From: MWCO01 sp964488865
GTDB taxonomy: Bacteria > Myxococcota_A > Polyangia > Polyangiales > Polyangiaceae
DNA length: 64,000 bases
Assembly: GCA_964488865.1 (NCBI GenBank)
Contig: CAZAWR010000009.1
Coordinates: forward strand, 1 to 64,000
Direction: 5' to 3'
Below the pieces are notes generated by a model. That model did no database searches, had not been told where the DNA came from, and saw only the letters and a program-made list of their open reading frames with translations. The translations under genes and the position numbers were made by a program. Positions within the stretch are counted from its first letter, which is position 1. Each line of letters begins with the position of its first letter. Below are positions 19,322 through 28,868 of this stretch, one piece after another.

Positions 19322-20917
19322 TTAGGGTGAAGGCTCGAGCCACACGGGGTTTGCGTCCAAGGTCACCGCAAATGCCCCGCCTTCCGCCGACACCGTCTCT
19401 TCCCGCAGGGGAATCCCACTCTCGTTCGTGACGAATCCCGTGACGCGCACCGACGGGGCAGCAATCTCTTGCCCGAACGAGATGGTTCCGCCGTTCGACC
19501 ACGCCACCCACCCCACCGCGCCCGTCTCGCGGTTCCGGTACGCCGAGGCGTATCCGCCGGGCACGTCCACGGGACCCAGGCGCTCAGCCTGCGTCTCGTC
19601 CGTCTTGCTCGCCAGAAGTCGGTAGGCGAACCAAGCGGGACGAGGCTTGCCCCGGTCCGCCGTCGTCTCTAGCTCGAGGAACCCGCCGGACACCAGCCCC
19701 ATCCGATCGTACACCCCCCCAAACCGACCCCCAAACTCGTGCCACCCCACAAGGTTGTTCCAAAGAATCAGACTCACCCCCCCGTCCCGGTTCACCACGT
19801 ACCGCTGCACGAGCGACCGCGCTTGCTGCTCCAGACTCTGCGCAGGCTGGTTGCATATGCCGCTGTCGGTGTCGCACAGGGGCACGGCGGGAGGGCATTG
19901 CGCATCCGACGCGCACCGGGGAACGCACTGCGCCGCAGGCCCGATCTGCACGCACACCTGGGCGGGCGGACACGCGGGGCTGCACTGGGCGTCCGGGATC
20001 GTGACGGTGCCCACGTGCGTCCCGTGCTCCATGGACCACAGCTCCACGTCCTCGAGCCCGTGGGAATCGAGCAGAGAGCGGTAGTCGGCGGCGGCGCGAA
20101 TCTCCACGTCGTCCGCGCCGCCCCAGTGGTGGATGTCGACGGCGTGGAAGCGAACGCCCGCGCCTGCGAGAGCAGGGATCACACTCGCGTGCAGGGCGTC
20201 CACCACCGAGGAATCCGTGGAGCCAACAAGCACCATGCGAGCTGTTGGGTCCGCCTGCCGGACCGCCTCGGCGGTGAGCGTGAACCATGCGACGTAGTCC
20301 TCCGCGCCGTGGGGCAGGGCATCGATCTGAGGCGTCTCATTGCCCACTTGCCAGTGCGTGATGCGAATGCCACCCGAGGCGTCGTCGACCCCGTCTCCAT
20401 CATAGCGCTCGACCACATCGCGGACGAAGCGCTGGTATCCCACGGGGTCATCGAGCTGGTTGCGCAGCTCCGGGTCCAGAATGCCCCCTTCGTGGAAGAC
20501 GGCAAGGTAGTGCACACCGGCCGCCGCCGCCGCGGAGAAGCACTCTTCCGTACCCATGACGTTGGACCAGTCGTAGGCCCCGCCCGCGGTCGGCTCGACG
20601 AGGTCCCAGAGCAGCTGCAGGTTGCTGCGGGTCCAGTGGGCCCCCAGCTCCACGTGCTGCTCACCGGCCCACGCGAGATAGGCATCGTGGGAGAGGCCCG
20701 CGGCCTGCTCATAGGCGCCAAATTCGCGCGTAAAGGAGGCGAAAATTCCGAAGGCACTTCGAGAGGTGGGGACGTCGGCGCCGCCATCGAGAGCCGCGTC
20801 CACAGCACCGTCGGCACTCGTCTCCGCCCCCCCGTCCGACGGTGAGGAGCCGGGGGAGTCGTCGGAGCCCCCGCAGGAGGCGACAAGGACAATGGAAAAG
20901 AGGCAGTGGAGTCGCAT
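19322..20917 (-). CDS. Clan-A glycoside hydrolase-like lipoprotein with Cys-rich insert
   Basis: 531 aa from the second Met at 20917, which starts MRLHCLFSIVLVASCGG, a lipoprotein signal. The catalytic region is TIM-barrel-like. Glu194 in HWQVGNE fits the acid/base (Asn-Glu pair) of clan GH-A enzymes, and Glu297 in ELWSMEHGT fits the nucleophile at the end of a later strand. Between that Glu and the last helices lies an about 45-residue insert with ten Cys (beginning CSPACPPAQVC), like small disulfide modules. A C-terminal beta domain follows. The closest families by layout are GH39 and GH30-like enzymes, but I cannot fix one. The substrate is unknown. It is convergent with the hybrid kinase gene. 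Confidence 0.75.
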   Translation of the reverse strand: MRLHCLFSIVLVASCGGSDDSPGSSPSDGGAETSADGAVDAALDGGADVPTSRSAFGIFASFTREFGAYEQAAGLSHDAYLAWAGEQHVELGAHWTRSNLQLLWDLVEPTAGGAYDWSNVMGTEECFSAAAAAGVHYLAVFHEGGILDPELRNQLDDPVGYQRFVRDVVERYDGDGVDDASGGIRITHWQVGNETPQIDALPHGAEDYVAWFTLTAEAVRQADPTARMVLVGSTDSSVVDALHASVIPALAGAGVRFHAVDIHHWGGADDVEIRAAADYRSLLDSHGLEDVELWSMEHGTHVGTVTIPDAQCSPACPPAQVCVQIGPAAQCVPRCASDAQCPPAVPLCDTDSGICNQPAQSLEQQARSLVQRYVVNRDGGVSLILWNNLVGWHEFGGRFGGVYDRMGLVSGGFLELETTADRGKPRPAWFAYRLLASKTDETQAERLGPVDVPGGYASAYRNRETGAVGWVAWSNGGTISFGQEIAAPSVRVTGFVTNESGIPLREETVSAEGGAFAVTLDANPVWLEPSP

Positions 20918-21203
20918 GGGGGAAGAATGCTCCCCCACCATGACCGCGGTCAAGGGGCCGCTGGCGCGGTGACAAGGGAGGCGGAAGGAGGTCGAGCCCT
21001 ACTAACGTCCCTACTGGGTTGAGGCCCGGCTACGACCTATGGACGGATGATGCACATCAACTAGGAACTGAGAACACGGAAGGCGAACAGAGAACCAGGA
21101 ATGGGCAGAGTCAGGCGCAACACGTACGGCCTCCCTCCGCACCACCCTTCTGTGCCTTCTGCGACCTCTGTGGTTCTCCGGACGGCGATCCCTGCTTGGG
21201 AGC
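20918..21203. other. Intergenic region with short dispersed repeat
   Basis: 286 bp without a gene. It holds AGGAACTGAGAACA at 21063-21076, repeated exactly at 47016-47029. It also holds a 27-bp tract at 21148-21175 (TTCTGTGCCTTCTGCG and on to CTCTGTGGTT) that recurs with a few changes at 34852-34879. Nothing else is recognised. Confidence 0.45.
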
Positions 21204-22505
21204 CTACAGCTCGCTGCAGGCGGAGGGGGTGTTGGAGACGAAGGATTGGACCTGCTTGAGCATGGAGTCGCACTCGGTGCGGACCTCCGCCGCGCGCGTG
21301 CGCAGCGGACCCCAGTGACCCTTGTTGCCGCCCAGGACTCGGATCCCAACGGCTGCGTACTCTGCCGCAAACGCGGGGCACTCCTTCTCGAGCCGCTGGA
21401 AGTCGACCCCATCGCCCGTGCCCCAGTTCTTCCAGTTCGTGGAGTTGCACGACACCCCCTCGCTGAAGGTGTCGAGGAAGCACTGCGGGGGGTTGGATCG
21501 GTACGACTCGAACAGCTTCGTCAGCTCGGAGCTGGCTGCCCGGGAGTTGAAGCTCGTCTGCCAGGCCCCCGCCTCCGCCGTGCTGGCGCTGGTGTTGCTC
21601 GCGCTCGCGTCAATACCGCAACAATGCTTGCCCGAGCTCTCGCGCATGCCCAGCCCGAGCACCAGCGCGTAGGTGTGGCGTAACGTGTCCACCCCCGCCG
21701 TACTGTTACTCATCCCGAGGTTCGCGAAGACCGCGTTATACCAGGTCAGCGCGTCCTTGGCCTCGTCCCCCGTCTTCGCCCTGGACGCGAGCTTGACGTC
21801 GGACTGGCCCGGGTTGCAGACCGCGCGCGCGAACACCAGCGCCACCCCCTTCGTGTAGCCCCTGGGCGCCTTGCCTCGGTCCTTCCACCGGTACGCGGCG
21901 CACGACGACGTCTCCGCCAGCTGCTCGATGGTCTCGATCGCGGACCCCTTCTGCTCGACGAAGGCCTGCAGGTACTTGGCCGAACACCACCCCTTCTTGC
22001 TGCCGTAAGAGACGTTGAGGAATCCGTTGGAGGGCATGGCGGTCAGCAGCGTCACCGTATCTCCCTCGGGCACGACGGCGAGCACCGCGTAGTCCGTGGA
22101 TGGGCCCGATCGCAGGTTGAGCTCGAGCGTGGTGGTGAATTTCGCGCCAACGACGTAGCCGGGGTCCGAGGAGACGTCGAGGAACTTACCGGACACCCAC
22201 CCTTCTTTCCCATGGAAGCTTACGTTGTAGAAGCCGTTCGACGGGAGGGACTCGAGCAAGGTGACGGTTTGCCCCTTGGAGACGACGGTGAGCACCGCGT
22301 TGCTGGTGGAGGGGCCGGAGCGCAGGTTGACGGCGCCGGTAGCCGTGAGGGCGGTGCCCACGGCGTAGCTGCCGCTGATGGCGGTGTCGGTCTCGTCCCA
22401 GACCTCGTCTTCCTCGAAGGAGGCAGTGTCCATCGCGCAGGATGCGGTGAGGGCTGCGAGAAGCAGGGCACAGGGCAGGCTGCGGAGCGTCCAACGACGT
22501 GTCAT
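21204..22505 (-). CDS. Lipoprotein with two SH3 domains and a lysozyme-like domain
   Basis: 433 aa from the ATG at 22505 (GGGAG upstream). The signal ends LTASC, so Cys23 is lipidated. Two bacterial SH3 domains occupy about residues 50-110 and 120-180, each with VNLRSGPST or LNLRSGPST and a closing GWVSGKFL or GWCSAKYL. Such domains usually bind cell-wall peptides. The C-terminal 230 residues are Cys-rich and contain LGLGMRESSG, where Glu289 resembles the catalytic Glu of lysozyme and transglycosylase folds, followed by EAGAWQTSFNSR. I infer a wall-binding hydrolase or a predatory or defensive lytic protein; enzymatic activity is not proven by the motif alone. Confidence 0.75.
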   Translation of the reverse strand: MTRRWTLRSLPCALLLAALTASCAMDTASFEEDEVWDETDTAISGSYAVGTALTATGAVNLRSGPSTSNAVLTVVSKGQTVTLLESLPSNGFYNVSFHGKEGWVSGKFLDVSSDPGYVVGAKFTTTLELNLRSGPSTDYAVLAVVPEGDTVTLLTAMPSNGFLNVSYGSKKGWCSAKYLQAFVEQKGSAIETIEQLAETSSCAAYRWKDRGKAPRGYTKGVALVFARAVCNPGQSDVKLASRAKTGDEAKDALTWYNAVFANLGMSNSTAGVDTLRHTYALVLGLGMRESSGKHCCGIDASASNTSASTAEAGAWQTSFNSRAASSELTKLFESYRSNPPQCFLDTFSEGVSCNSTNWKNWGTGDGVDFQRLEKECPAFAAEYAAVGIRVLGGNKGHWGPLRTRAAEVRTECDSMLKQVQSFVSNTPSACSEL

Positions 22506-22855
22506 GATCTTGTGCTCTCCCGTGCTTCGTAAGAAGCGGTTCGGCGTAGGGGGTCGTGGGTCCGCGTAGCCCCGAGGGAAGCCACACGGCCCACGGTGTC
22601 TTTCCTTCGCACGCGGAGTGCCAACGTCGCGCCCGGGCCGGATCGCGCACAAGCGGGATGAATCCTGCGGAGTTGTCGTGCGGAGGGGTGAGACCTGCCA
22701 GAGCCCTTGGAGGGGACTTGGGACCTCGCCAGTCTCAGGAAGGGGCTTATCCTACACCAGTGCATACATTCCACCCCGTCCATGACCGCATGGGACGTGC
22801 AACCACAGGCAAGTCTGCTACGCTGGCTTCGGTTTTCCACTTGCCGAGGTGCAGC
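22506..22855. other. Divergent promoter region
   Basis: 350 bp between two divergent lipoprotein genes. I find no gene, repeat or clear operator here. It presumably holds two opposed promoters, but no consensus boxes stand out. Confidence 0.4.
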
Positions 22856-24481
22856 ATGCGGTTCCCTTCCCTTTCTTCTTCTGGGTCGGTCGTGGTCCTC
22901 GCGGGGTCATTGGTGCTCGCTCCCCTGGGTTGCTCCGGAGACGCCTTCTCGGAAGGTGCGCCCGACGCGTCGGTGGACACCGGCGGTCAAGGCGGGTCGG
23001 GTGGCAGCGGCGGCTCGTCGACGGGCGGCGCAGCGGGTGATGCGGGAACTGGCGGGACAGGCGGGACCGGGGGGACAGGCGGGACGGGTGGGACCGGGGG
23101 TACCGCCACGGGGGGCACCGGTGGCACGGGAGGGGCTGGGGGCGAAGCCGGCACGGGCGGCACCGGCGGAACCGGCGGAACCGGGCCGGACTGCGACCCC
23201 ACCGAACAACCGCCACCCGCGATTTACGTGAGCGCCGAAGAGGGGAGCGACACCGCCGGGGACGGGTCCAAAGCGCTTCCCGTGCGCTCCGTGGGCAAAG
23301 CGCTCGAGTTGGCGACGGAGCAGGTCAACGCGCATGTGATCCTCGACCAGGGAACGTACGCGGAGCCGCTCGCCCCTGCGCAAGAGCAAGGGCCGCTGAC
23401 CGTGAGCGGGGGATGGCGGAAGGTGGGAGCGACGTGGGAGCGGGATTGCAGCCCGACGGCGCGGGACAAGACGCTGTTGCAGTCTCCTGGGCGCATCGGG
23501 GTGAGGGTGCAAGGGGGGGGACCGATTGCGCTGCAATCCTTGTCGATCCAGCCGGCAGGAATGGCGGAGCCCCAGGACAACCAGCCCGGGGCCTCGTGCT
23601 ACGGGGTCATCGTGAGCAACGCTGAGGTGAACTTGCGCGACGTGGTGGTGCGAGCCTGTGTCGGCGGGCGAGGCGGCCAGGCCAACAAGGTCCTGTTGCC
23701 GCTTCAGCCGAACTGCGACGGCCTGACGGACGACGGGTGTGAGAACGGAGCGTCGGGACCCACGGGGGTGGACGGCTCGCACGCCGCGGAGGCGGGGCAG
23801 TTCACGGCGGGTGGCTATGTCCCTCTCGGGGGAACCGACGGGGCTCCCGGGGTGAACGGCGTAAACGGGACGGTGGGCGGGCCGGGTGTCACGCAGACCT
23901 GCAATGTGGTGGGCTGTTCCGGGGGAGGGGGCGACTGCAACACCTTGTGGTGCGGGAACTTGGGAACCCAAACGGTGGCGTCGGGGGTGGGCAGGTGCGG
24001 GTGTGCGGGTCGCGGAGGGGGCGCGGGGGCCGGCGGCCCCGGGGGCGGCGGGTCGTTCGGGCTCTATGCCGCGCAAGGCGCCGTCATGACTCTCGCGAAC
24101 TCGGTGGTGGAAGCCATGGCCGGGGGAGATGGGGCGACGGGACAACCCGGCGGCCAGGGAGCCCTCGGGACCGAGGGCCAGAAGGGCGCCAACGCGTCCT
24201 GCCCCGGGGCATGCCAGCCCGTGGGCAGCGGCTCGAACTGCAACTGTGAGCAACCCGGCACAGGCGTGTTGCAGGGCGGTACCCAGGGCGGCCCAGGCGG
24301 GAAGGGAGGCAACGGCGGCCGGGGCGGCAGCGGGTCAGGCGGGCCGTCGATCGCCCTGCTCATCCAGGGGAGCGCGGCGGTGAACCAGATCGGCGTCAAG
24401 CTTCTGTTCGCCACGGCGGGAGAACCGGGAGATCCCCTTGCGGCGACGGGGGTGGACACGGATGTGTTGTATTCGCCGTGA
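22856..24481 (+). CDS. Gly-rich lipoprotein with DUF1565-like start and collagen-like tracts
   Basis: 541 aa from the ATG at 22856. The lipobox is APLGCS (Cys near residue 24). Residues about 45-115 are nearly pure Gly/Thr/Ser (GGTGGTGG), followed by CDPTEQPPPAIYVSAEEGSD and DGSKALPVRSVGKALELA. This matches the opening of DUF1565-type right-handed beta-helix proteins. The C-terminal half repeats GxxGxxG triplets (GAPGVNGVNGTVGGPG, GGTQGGPGGKGG), interrupted by pairs of Cys. The fold suggests a long rigid surface or extracellular stalk. No catalytic residues are recognised. The start chosen gives the signal peptide; the longer frame adds a low-complexity leader. Confidence 0.8.
   Translation: MRFPSLSSSGSVVVLAGSLVLAPLGCSGDAFSEGAPDASVDTGGQGGSGGSGGSSTGGAAGDAGTGGTGGTGGTGGTGGTGGTATGGTGGTGGAGGEAGTGGTGGTGGTGPDCDPTEQPPPAIYVSAEEGSDTAGDGSKALPVRSVGKALELATEQVNAHVILDQGTYAEPLAPAQEQGPLTVSGGWRKVGATWERDCSPTARDKTLLQSPGRIGVRVQGGGPIALQSLSIQPAGMAEPQDNQPGASCYGVIVSNAEVNLRDVVVRACVGGRGGQANKVLLPLQPNCDGLTDDGCENGASGPTGVDGSHAAEAGQFTAGGYVPLGGTDGAPGVNGVNGTVGGPGVTQTCNVVGCSGGGGDCNTLWCGNLGTQTVASGVGRCGCAGRGGGAGAGGPGGGGSFGLYAAQGAVMTLANSVVEAMAGGDGATGQPGGQGALGTEGQKGANASCPGACQPVGSGSNCNCEQPGTGVLQGGTQGGPGGKGGNGGRGGSGSGGPSIALLIQGSAAVNQIGVKLLFATAGEPGDPLAATGVDTDVLYSP
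22985..23195 (+). repeat. G-rich tandem repeat encoding (GGT)n
   Basis: About 200 bp of degenerate 9-18-bp units such as GGGACAGGCGGGACCGG. It lies inside the preceding lipoprotein gene and encodes its Gly/Thr linker. Length variation by slippage is likely. Confidence 0.7.
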
Positions 24482-24542
24482 GAACTGGTGAGCTGGGGAC
24501 CGGGAGCCGGGACTGGGGAACGGCCTAAGGGGGGGCGAAACT

Positions 24543-26165
24543 TCACTCGCCTGTGGAGGGTGTCGGACGAAGGCGCAGCAGGTTTCGCCTGGGGCCGCGG
24601 GGGGGCGGGGGCTTGCTTTCCACCGAATCTGCGCCTGAGGTCGTGGTCGAGGGGGGCGCCGGCTTCACGGGCTTGAACTTGTCTTCCCGCCGGTCGAACA
24701 TGCTGCCGGGGACGAAGTACGATACCGAAAGAGAGACGAAGAGCACCGTAAGGGCGGTCCCGATCCAGGACACCCAATTCCACCGCCAACGCGATCCGAT
24801 CACGCCGAACCCATCCACCAACAAGGCGGCAAGGGGGATCACGATGGGGAAGACAAATCGAAAATCTGCATGGTGGCCTGCCGGAAACAGAATGTTGAAT
24901 CCGAGAGCGCCCGCAACGAAGGTGAGAACGACGATCCAGCTCACGAGGCGGGTGTCCGTGAGTCTGCGTCGCGCAGCGACCGCGCCGCCCACGACCATCG
25001 CGGTCAAGGCCAGCAAGAGGCCATTGAGAAACTGTGCCTTCTTTGGGGAATTGGCGAAGTCAGACTCCTGCGTCGGCATCGAATTCTGGGTGCCGAACAG
25101 ACTCGACTTCAGAAAGTGATTCCAGAACGTTGGCTCGGTCGATTGGAAGCCGAGGTTAACTACATAGGGACGCGCCAGGTAGTCGACCGGGTCGAACCAG
25201 AGGTAATACGACGCCGGCCTGGCAGTCACATCGCTGCCCTCCGTCTTGTACGCGCGGCCGAGCACGCGACGTCCGACGTTGTCGCCCTCGTTCCCTCGAA
25301 GCGCCGAGACGGAGCCCAGCGCGAGGACGAGCACGACCAGCGCGGCTGCGCTGCTCTTCCACGCCCTGCGCGCCGGATCGCGCAACAGACACGCGACGGT
25401 CGCGACCAACAGGGCACCCCCGAAGAGGACGACGTTGGCTTTCGTCATGTACCCCGCCGCCGTTGCGGCCACGGACAGCACCATCCAAGCCGCGTGGCGG
25501 GACAGGGTCCACCGCACGAGACCGTAGAAGGCAATGGCAAGGAGGGCATACGTGAGAGGATCGTTGCCCACACGAACGGAGCTGATGACGCTGTAGGGCC
25601 AGAATACGACCAGCGCCGTGGCGAGGGTCGTACGCCAAGGGGTTCGGACGATCCGGTGGATGGCGAGCGTGGCGAAGGCCACGAACAAGGAGGCAAAGCC
25701 GAGCGAGAGGAGCTGCACACCGACGGTGTAGGTGGTGCACCCGTCGTCCCACCCTCGCAAGGTCCCGGCGATCCAGTAGTAGAGGGGAGGGTGGTGGCAA
25801 ACGGAGCAGTAAGCGGACTGCGGGATGCCCTCGCCTCGCGCGATGTAGTCGAGATACAGAATGTGCGGCATACTGTCGTAGGCACGTTCCAGAAACGTCG
25901 TGTACCCTAGGTATGCGACGTAGAGCGTGAGCGCCAGGATGCTGACCAGCACTGCGGGAAGGGGCACACGGGCGCGGCGCAGAGCCACGAACACGGCAGC
26001 CGCGAACACCGAGCCGGCCACCGCGACGACAGCGACGTTGTCCTGCGGCGCGAACGAGAGGGCTGCGATCGCGGGCAGGGCCGCCGTCGCAAGCCACGCC
26101 CACGACCTCGGACCCGGCGTTACAGGGGCGGGGTCGTCCAAGGAGATCTGACTCGCGCTTCCCAT
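24543..26165 (-). CDS. GT-C family membrane glycosyltransferase (GT39/ArnT-like)
   Basis: 540 aa with about 11-12 hydrophobic helices. The first large loop carries ERAYDSMPHILYLDYI and then CHHPPLYYWIAG. The HPPLYY motif, with acidic residues in the first loop, is typical of GT-C enzymes that take a lipid-linked sugar and transfer it outside the membrane. Later helices contain FWPYSVISSVRVGNDPLTY, also seen in this superfamily. The C-terminal tail is Pro/Ser-rich and cytoplasmic or periplasmic. The acceptor could be a lipid, a protein or a surface polymer. It begins 9 bp downstream of the large Cys-rich lipoprotein gene on the same strand, so the two may be co-expressed. Confidence 0.85.
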   Translation of the reverse strand: MGSASQISLDDPAPVTPGPRSWAWLATAALPAIAALSFAPQDNVAVVAVAGSVFAAAVFVALRRARVPLPAVLVSILALTLYVAYLGYTTFLERAYDSMPHILYLDYIARGEGIPQSAYCSVCHHPPLYYWIAGTLRGWDDGCTTYTVGVQLLSLGFASLFVAFATLAIHRIVRTPWRTTLATALVVFWPYSVISSVRVGNDPLTYALLAIAFYGLVRWTLSRHAAWMVLSVAATAAGYMTKANVVLFGGALLVATVACLLRDPARRAWKSSAAALVVLVLALGSVSALRGNEGDNVGRRVLGRAYKTEGSDVTARPASYYLWFDPVDYLARPYVVNLGFQSTEPTFWNHFLKSSLFGTQNSMPTQESDFANSPKKAQFLNGLLLALTAMVVGGAVAARRRLTDTRLVSWIVVLTFVAGALGFNILFPAGHHADFRFVFPIVIPLAALLVDGFGVIGSRWRWNWVSWIGTALTVLFVSLSVSYFVPGSMFDRREDKFKPVKPAPPSTTTSGADSVESKPPPPRGPRRNLLRLRPTPSTGE

Positions 26166-26174
26166 GGCTATCGG

Positions 26175-28616
26175 TTACTTGACCATGGCAAGGATCTGGT
26201 AGGTGCCGCGCTCGATCCAGTACACCACGCCGTCGCGGACTTCAATCTTGTACGGGGTCGAAGCGCCGGTTCTTCGGACGACCGGCGTTCCACCTGCCTT
26301 GGCGACTTGCATGATCCGGCCGTTGTCATCCTCGGAGAAGAAAACGTGCGCGTCATCGACCGCGACGGCGCTGACGTGCGAGTCACCGTAGGTAGTTTTC
26401 GTGCCACCGGCCTTCGGAACACGTGTGACCCCGTTTACGTTGGACTGCACGTAGTACAAGTGCGTGGTGTCCGCCGCGAGATCGCTGGGAAGACGCAAGC
26501 CACTCGCGAGGGTGAGAAGATCGTCGGTTGCCGCGATCGAGTCTCGCCCCAGCAACCCATCGGTGTACCCTGGTGAGAAGTAGTAGACGTATTGGCTGTC
26601 GACGGAGATCCGCCCCACGGGACTGCGACTCGTTTGCGCTGCCACGTAGGTCGAGAACGAACCGTTCTTGGACCGGCGCCGAATGGCTGCCCCGTCCCCG
26701 AAGTAAATGCTGTCTTGGTCGACAGCCACGTAATTCGGCGACTCCGCAGTCACGACGGTCGTCAAGGCGCCGCCAGACGGCTCGACGCGCATGATGTTGC
26801 CCGTCTCGTTGCGGTTGGTGAAGTAGACGTGCGTGTCGTCCACCGTGATCCCGTTGGGGTCCGATTGGCCCGTTGCCAGGTTCGTGACGGCCCCCCCTGA
26901 CCTGGGGATTCCCTGCACGGAGCTGGGCGTGGTCCAGAAGACGTGCGTGCTCGACACGGCGAGATTGCGTGGCTCGGCTGCGACCGTCGCAAGAACCCAA
27001 GCCGTGCAAACGCCATTGCTGCAGGTTCCGCCTTGACAGTCATGACCGCACGCGCCGCAATGGTCCGCGTTGCTGGCCAGAGTCACCTCGCAGCCATTCG
27101 AATTCACACCATCGCAATCGGCGTATCCCGACGCGCACGCGATGGAACAGGCCCCGGTGGAACAGATGGCTGTGCCGTGGGCGGTACCACAGGCCGCAGT
27201 GCAGGCGCCGCAGTGGCTGGTGCTGGTGTTGAGGTTCGCCTCGCACCCGTCGGGCTGCGATAGGTTACAGTCGCCCCAGCCAGTGACACAGGAGTATCCG
27301 CACTTGCTGCTCGCGCAGGTGGCGGTCGCATGGGCTGGGGTCGGACAAGCGTTCGCGCAGGCCCCGCAGTGACTCACGGACTGCGTGGTGTTCGTCTCGC
27401 ACCCGTTGGCCGACGACCCGTCGCAGTTCCCCCACCCGGTAGAGCAGGCGATGCCGCAGGTGGCGTTCGTGCACGTCGGTGTGCCATGAGCCCCCGTGGG
27501 ACACGCAGACCCACAACCACCACAGTTCGCTGCGTCCGACGCCGTGTTGATCTCACACCCGTTCGTGAGGACAGCATCGCAGTTCGCCCATCCCGTGCTG
27601 CAGGCGATTCCACATACGGAACTGATGCACGTGGGAGTGCCATGTCCCCCTGCGGGGCAGGCGTTTCCACAGGCCGAGCAATGCGCTGGATTCGAAGTGA
27701 CGTTGGTCTCGCACCCCGTGACGGGATCCCCATCGCAATCGCCCATCGGCGCCGAACACGAGAGCTGGCAGATGGAATTGACGCATGCCTGCTGGCCCAC
27801 GCATGCCTTCGCGCACACCCCACAGTGGTCATCGTCGCTGGTGAGGTCGACCTCGCACCCATTCGAAGGGTTTCCGTCGCAGTCATCCCATCCCGAGTCG
27901 CAAAGCAGCGCGCATCCCCCCGCCACGCACTGGGCCGTCGCGTGCGGAGCCCCTGGACAGGTGTTTCCGCACTCGCCGCAGTGGGCGGCATCCGTCGCCG
28001 TCGCTACCTCGCAGCCGTTGGCCCGGTCGTCGTCGCAATCACCCCAACCAAAGTCACAGTCGATCGTGCAGGCCGAATCGACGCAGTTCGGGGTGCCGTT
28101 GTCTGCGCCGCAAGCGTCGCCGCAGGCCCCGCAATGGGCCACGGTCGACGTGGTGTCCGTCTCGCACCCAGTGGCGGGATCCTCGTCGCAGTCCCCGGTC
28201 CCCGTGCTGCACGATAGCTGGCAAAGGGAGTTGAGGCATTGCTGGTCGGTCAGGCACGACTTGTCGCAAGCCCCGCAATGCTCCTCGGTGTCGAGCGCCG
28301 TCTCGCACCCGTTGGAGGGGTCGCCGTCGCAGTCGGCGTACCCGGATGGACATGGGCCACCGTCGCCAGCGGACCCATCCTCAGCGCCCGCGTCCGGGGG
28401 CTGTCCAGCGGCGCCAGCCGAGCTGCCACTGCTACCTGCGTTGCCACTGGCACCATCGGGAACGGACGCATCCTCGAGCGTTTGTCCCCCCGTACCGCCG
28501 GTGCCGCCGCTTCCTGAGGTGCCGCCACCGGGGACGGGTTCATCTTGGAAGTCGCTCCCGCATCCTGAAGCGAGCAACGCGCACGTGATGAGAGGTGCCC
28601 AACGAACGAGTCTCAT
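26175..28616 (-). CDS. Large lipoprotein with nine Cys-rich GCE/HCGAC repeats and a beta-propeller
   Basis: 813 aa from the ATG at 28616 (AGGAGACC upstream). The lipobox is ASGC (Cys near residue 19). After a Gly/Ser/Ala linker, about residues 95-460 hold nine repeats of roughly 40 residues. Each has DCDGDPSNGCE and then HCGAC with further Cys, for example NGCETALDTEEHCGAC. The last 330 residues are beta-rich with repeating YFTN, YYVQ and VFFSEDDNG strands, like a six-bladed propeller of the DUF5050 or NHL type. The Cys modules probably form a stiff disulfide stalk carrying the propeller outward. Binding partners are unknown. Confidence 0.85.
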   Translation of the reverse strand: MRLVRWAPLITCALLASGCGSDFQDEPVPGGGTSGSGGTGGTGGQTLEDASVPDGASGNAGSSGSSAGAAGQPPDAGAEDGSAGDGGPCPSGYADCDGDPSNGCETALDTEEHCGACDKSCLTDQQCLNSLCQLSCSTGTGDCDEDPATGCETDTTSTVAHCGACGDACGADNGTPNCVDSACTIDCDFGWGDCDDDRANGCEVATATDAAHCGECGNTCPGAPHATAQCVAGGCALLCDSGWDDCDGNPSNGCEVDLTSDDDHCGVCAKACVGQQACVNSICQLSCSAPMGDCDGDPVTGCETNVTSNPAHCSACGNACPAGGHGTPTCISSVCGIACSTGWANCDAVLTNGCEINTASDAANCGGCGSACPTGAHGTPTCTNATCGIACSTGWGNCDGSSANGCETNTTQSVSHCGACANACPTPAHATATCASSKCGYSCVTGWGDCNLSQPDGCEANLNTSTSHCGACTAACGTAHGTAICSTGACSIACASGYADCDGVNSNGCEVTLASNADHCGACGHDCQGGTCSNGVCTAWVLATVAAEPRNLAVSSTHVFWTTPSSVQGIPRSGGAVTNLATGQSDPNGITVDDTHVYFTNRNETGNIMRVEPSGGALTTVVTAESPNYVAVDQDSIYFGDGAAIRRRSKNGSFSTYVAAQTSRSPVGRISVDSQYVYYFSPGYTDGLLGRDSIAATDDLLTLASGLRLPSDLAADTTHLYYVQSNVNGVTRVPKAGGTKTTYGDSHVSAVAVDDAHVFFSEDDNGRIMQVAKAGGTPVVRRTGASTPYKIEVRDGVVYWIERGTYQILAMVK

Positions 28617-28868
28617 GACGGTCTCCTGGGGGAAGGTCGCACCAGGTAGCACATTAACGCACCAAGTCAACCAGGAAAGCGGCTTTCGGGCGGGAAACAA
28701 GGTGGCAGGGAGGGCGAGCGTCTCACTTGTCTGCGGCGTGGGGGTCCCCCGAGAATCGGCCGAGCCCGAAGTGGCTACCTGCTCTTGTCATACACCGACC
28801 ATCCGAAAGGCCCCTCCGAAGACCGGGTGCGGTGTTCGGCATGAGCAGGGGGCCGGGAGGATGCGGTC

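Noticed and set aside
22985..23195. Possible CRISPR-like array
   Set aside because: The repeats are short, in frame and without spacers; they encode a Gly/Thr linker.
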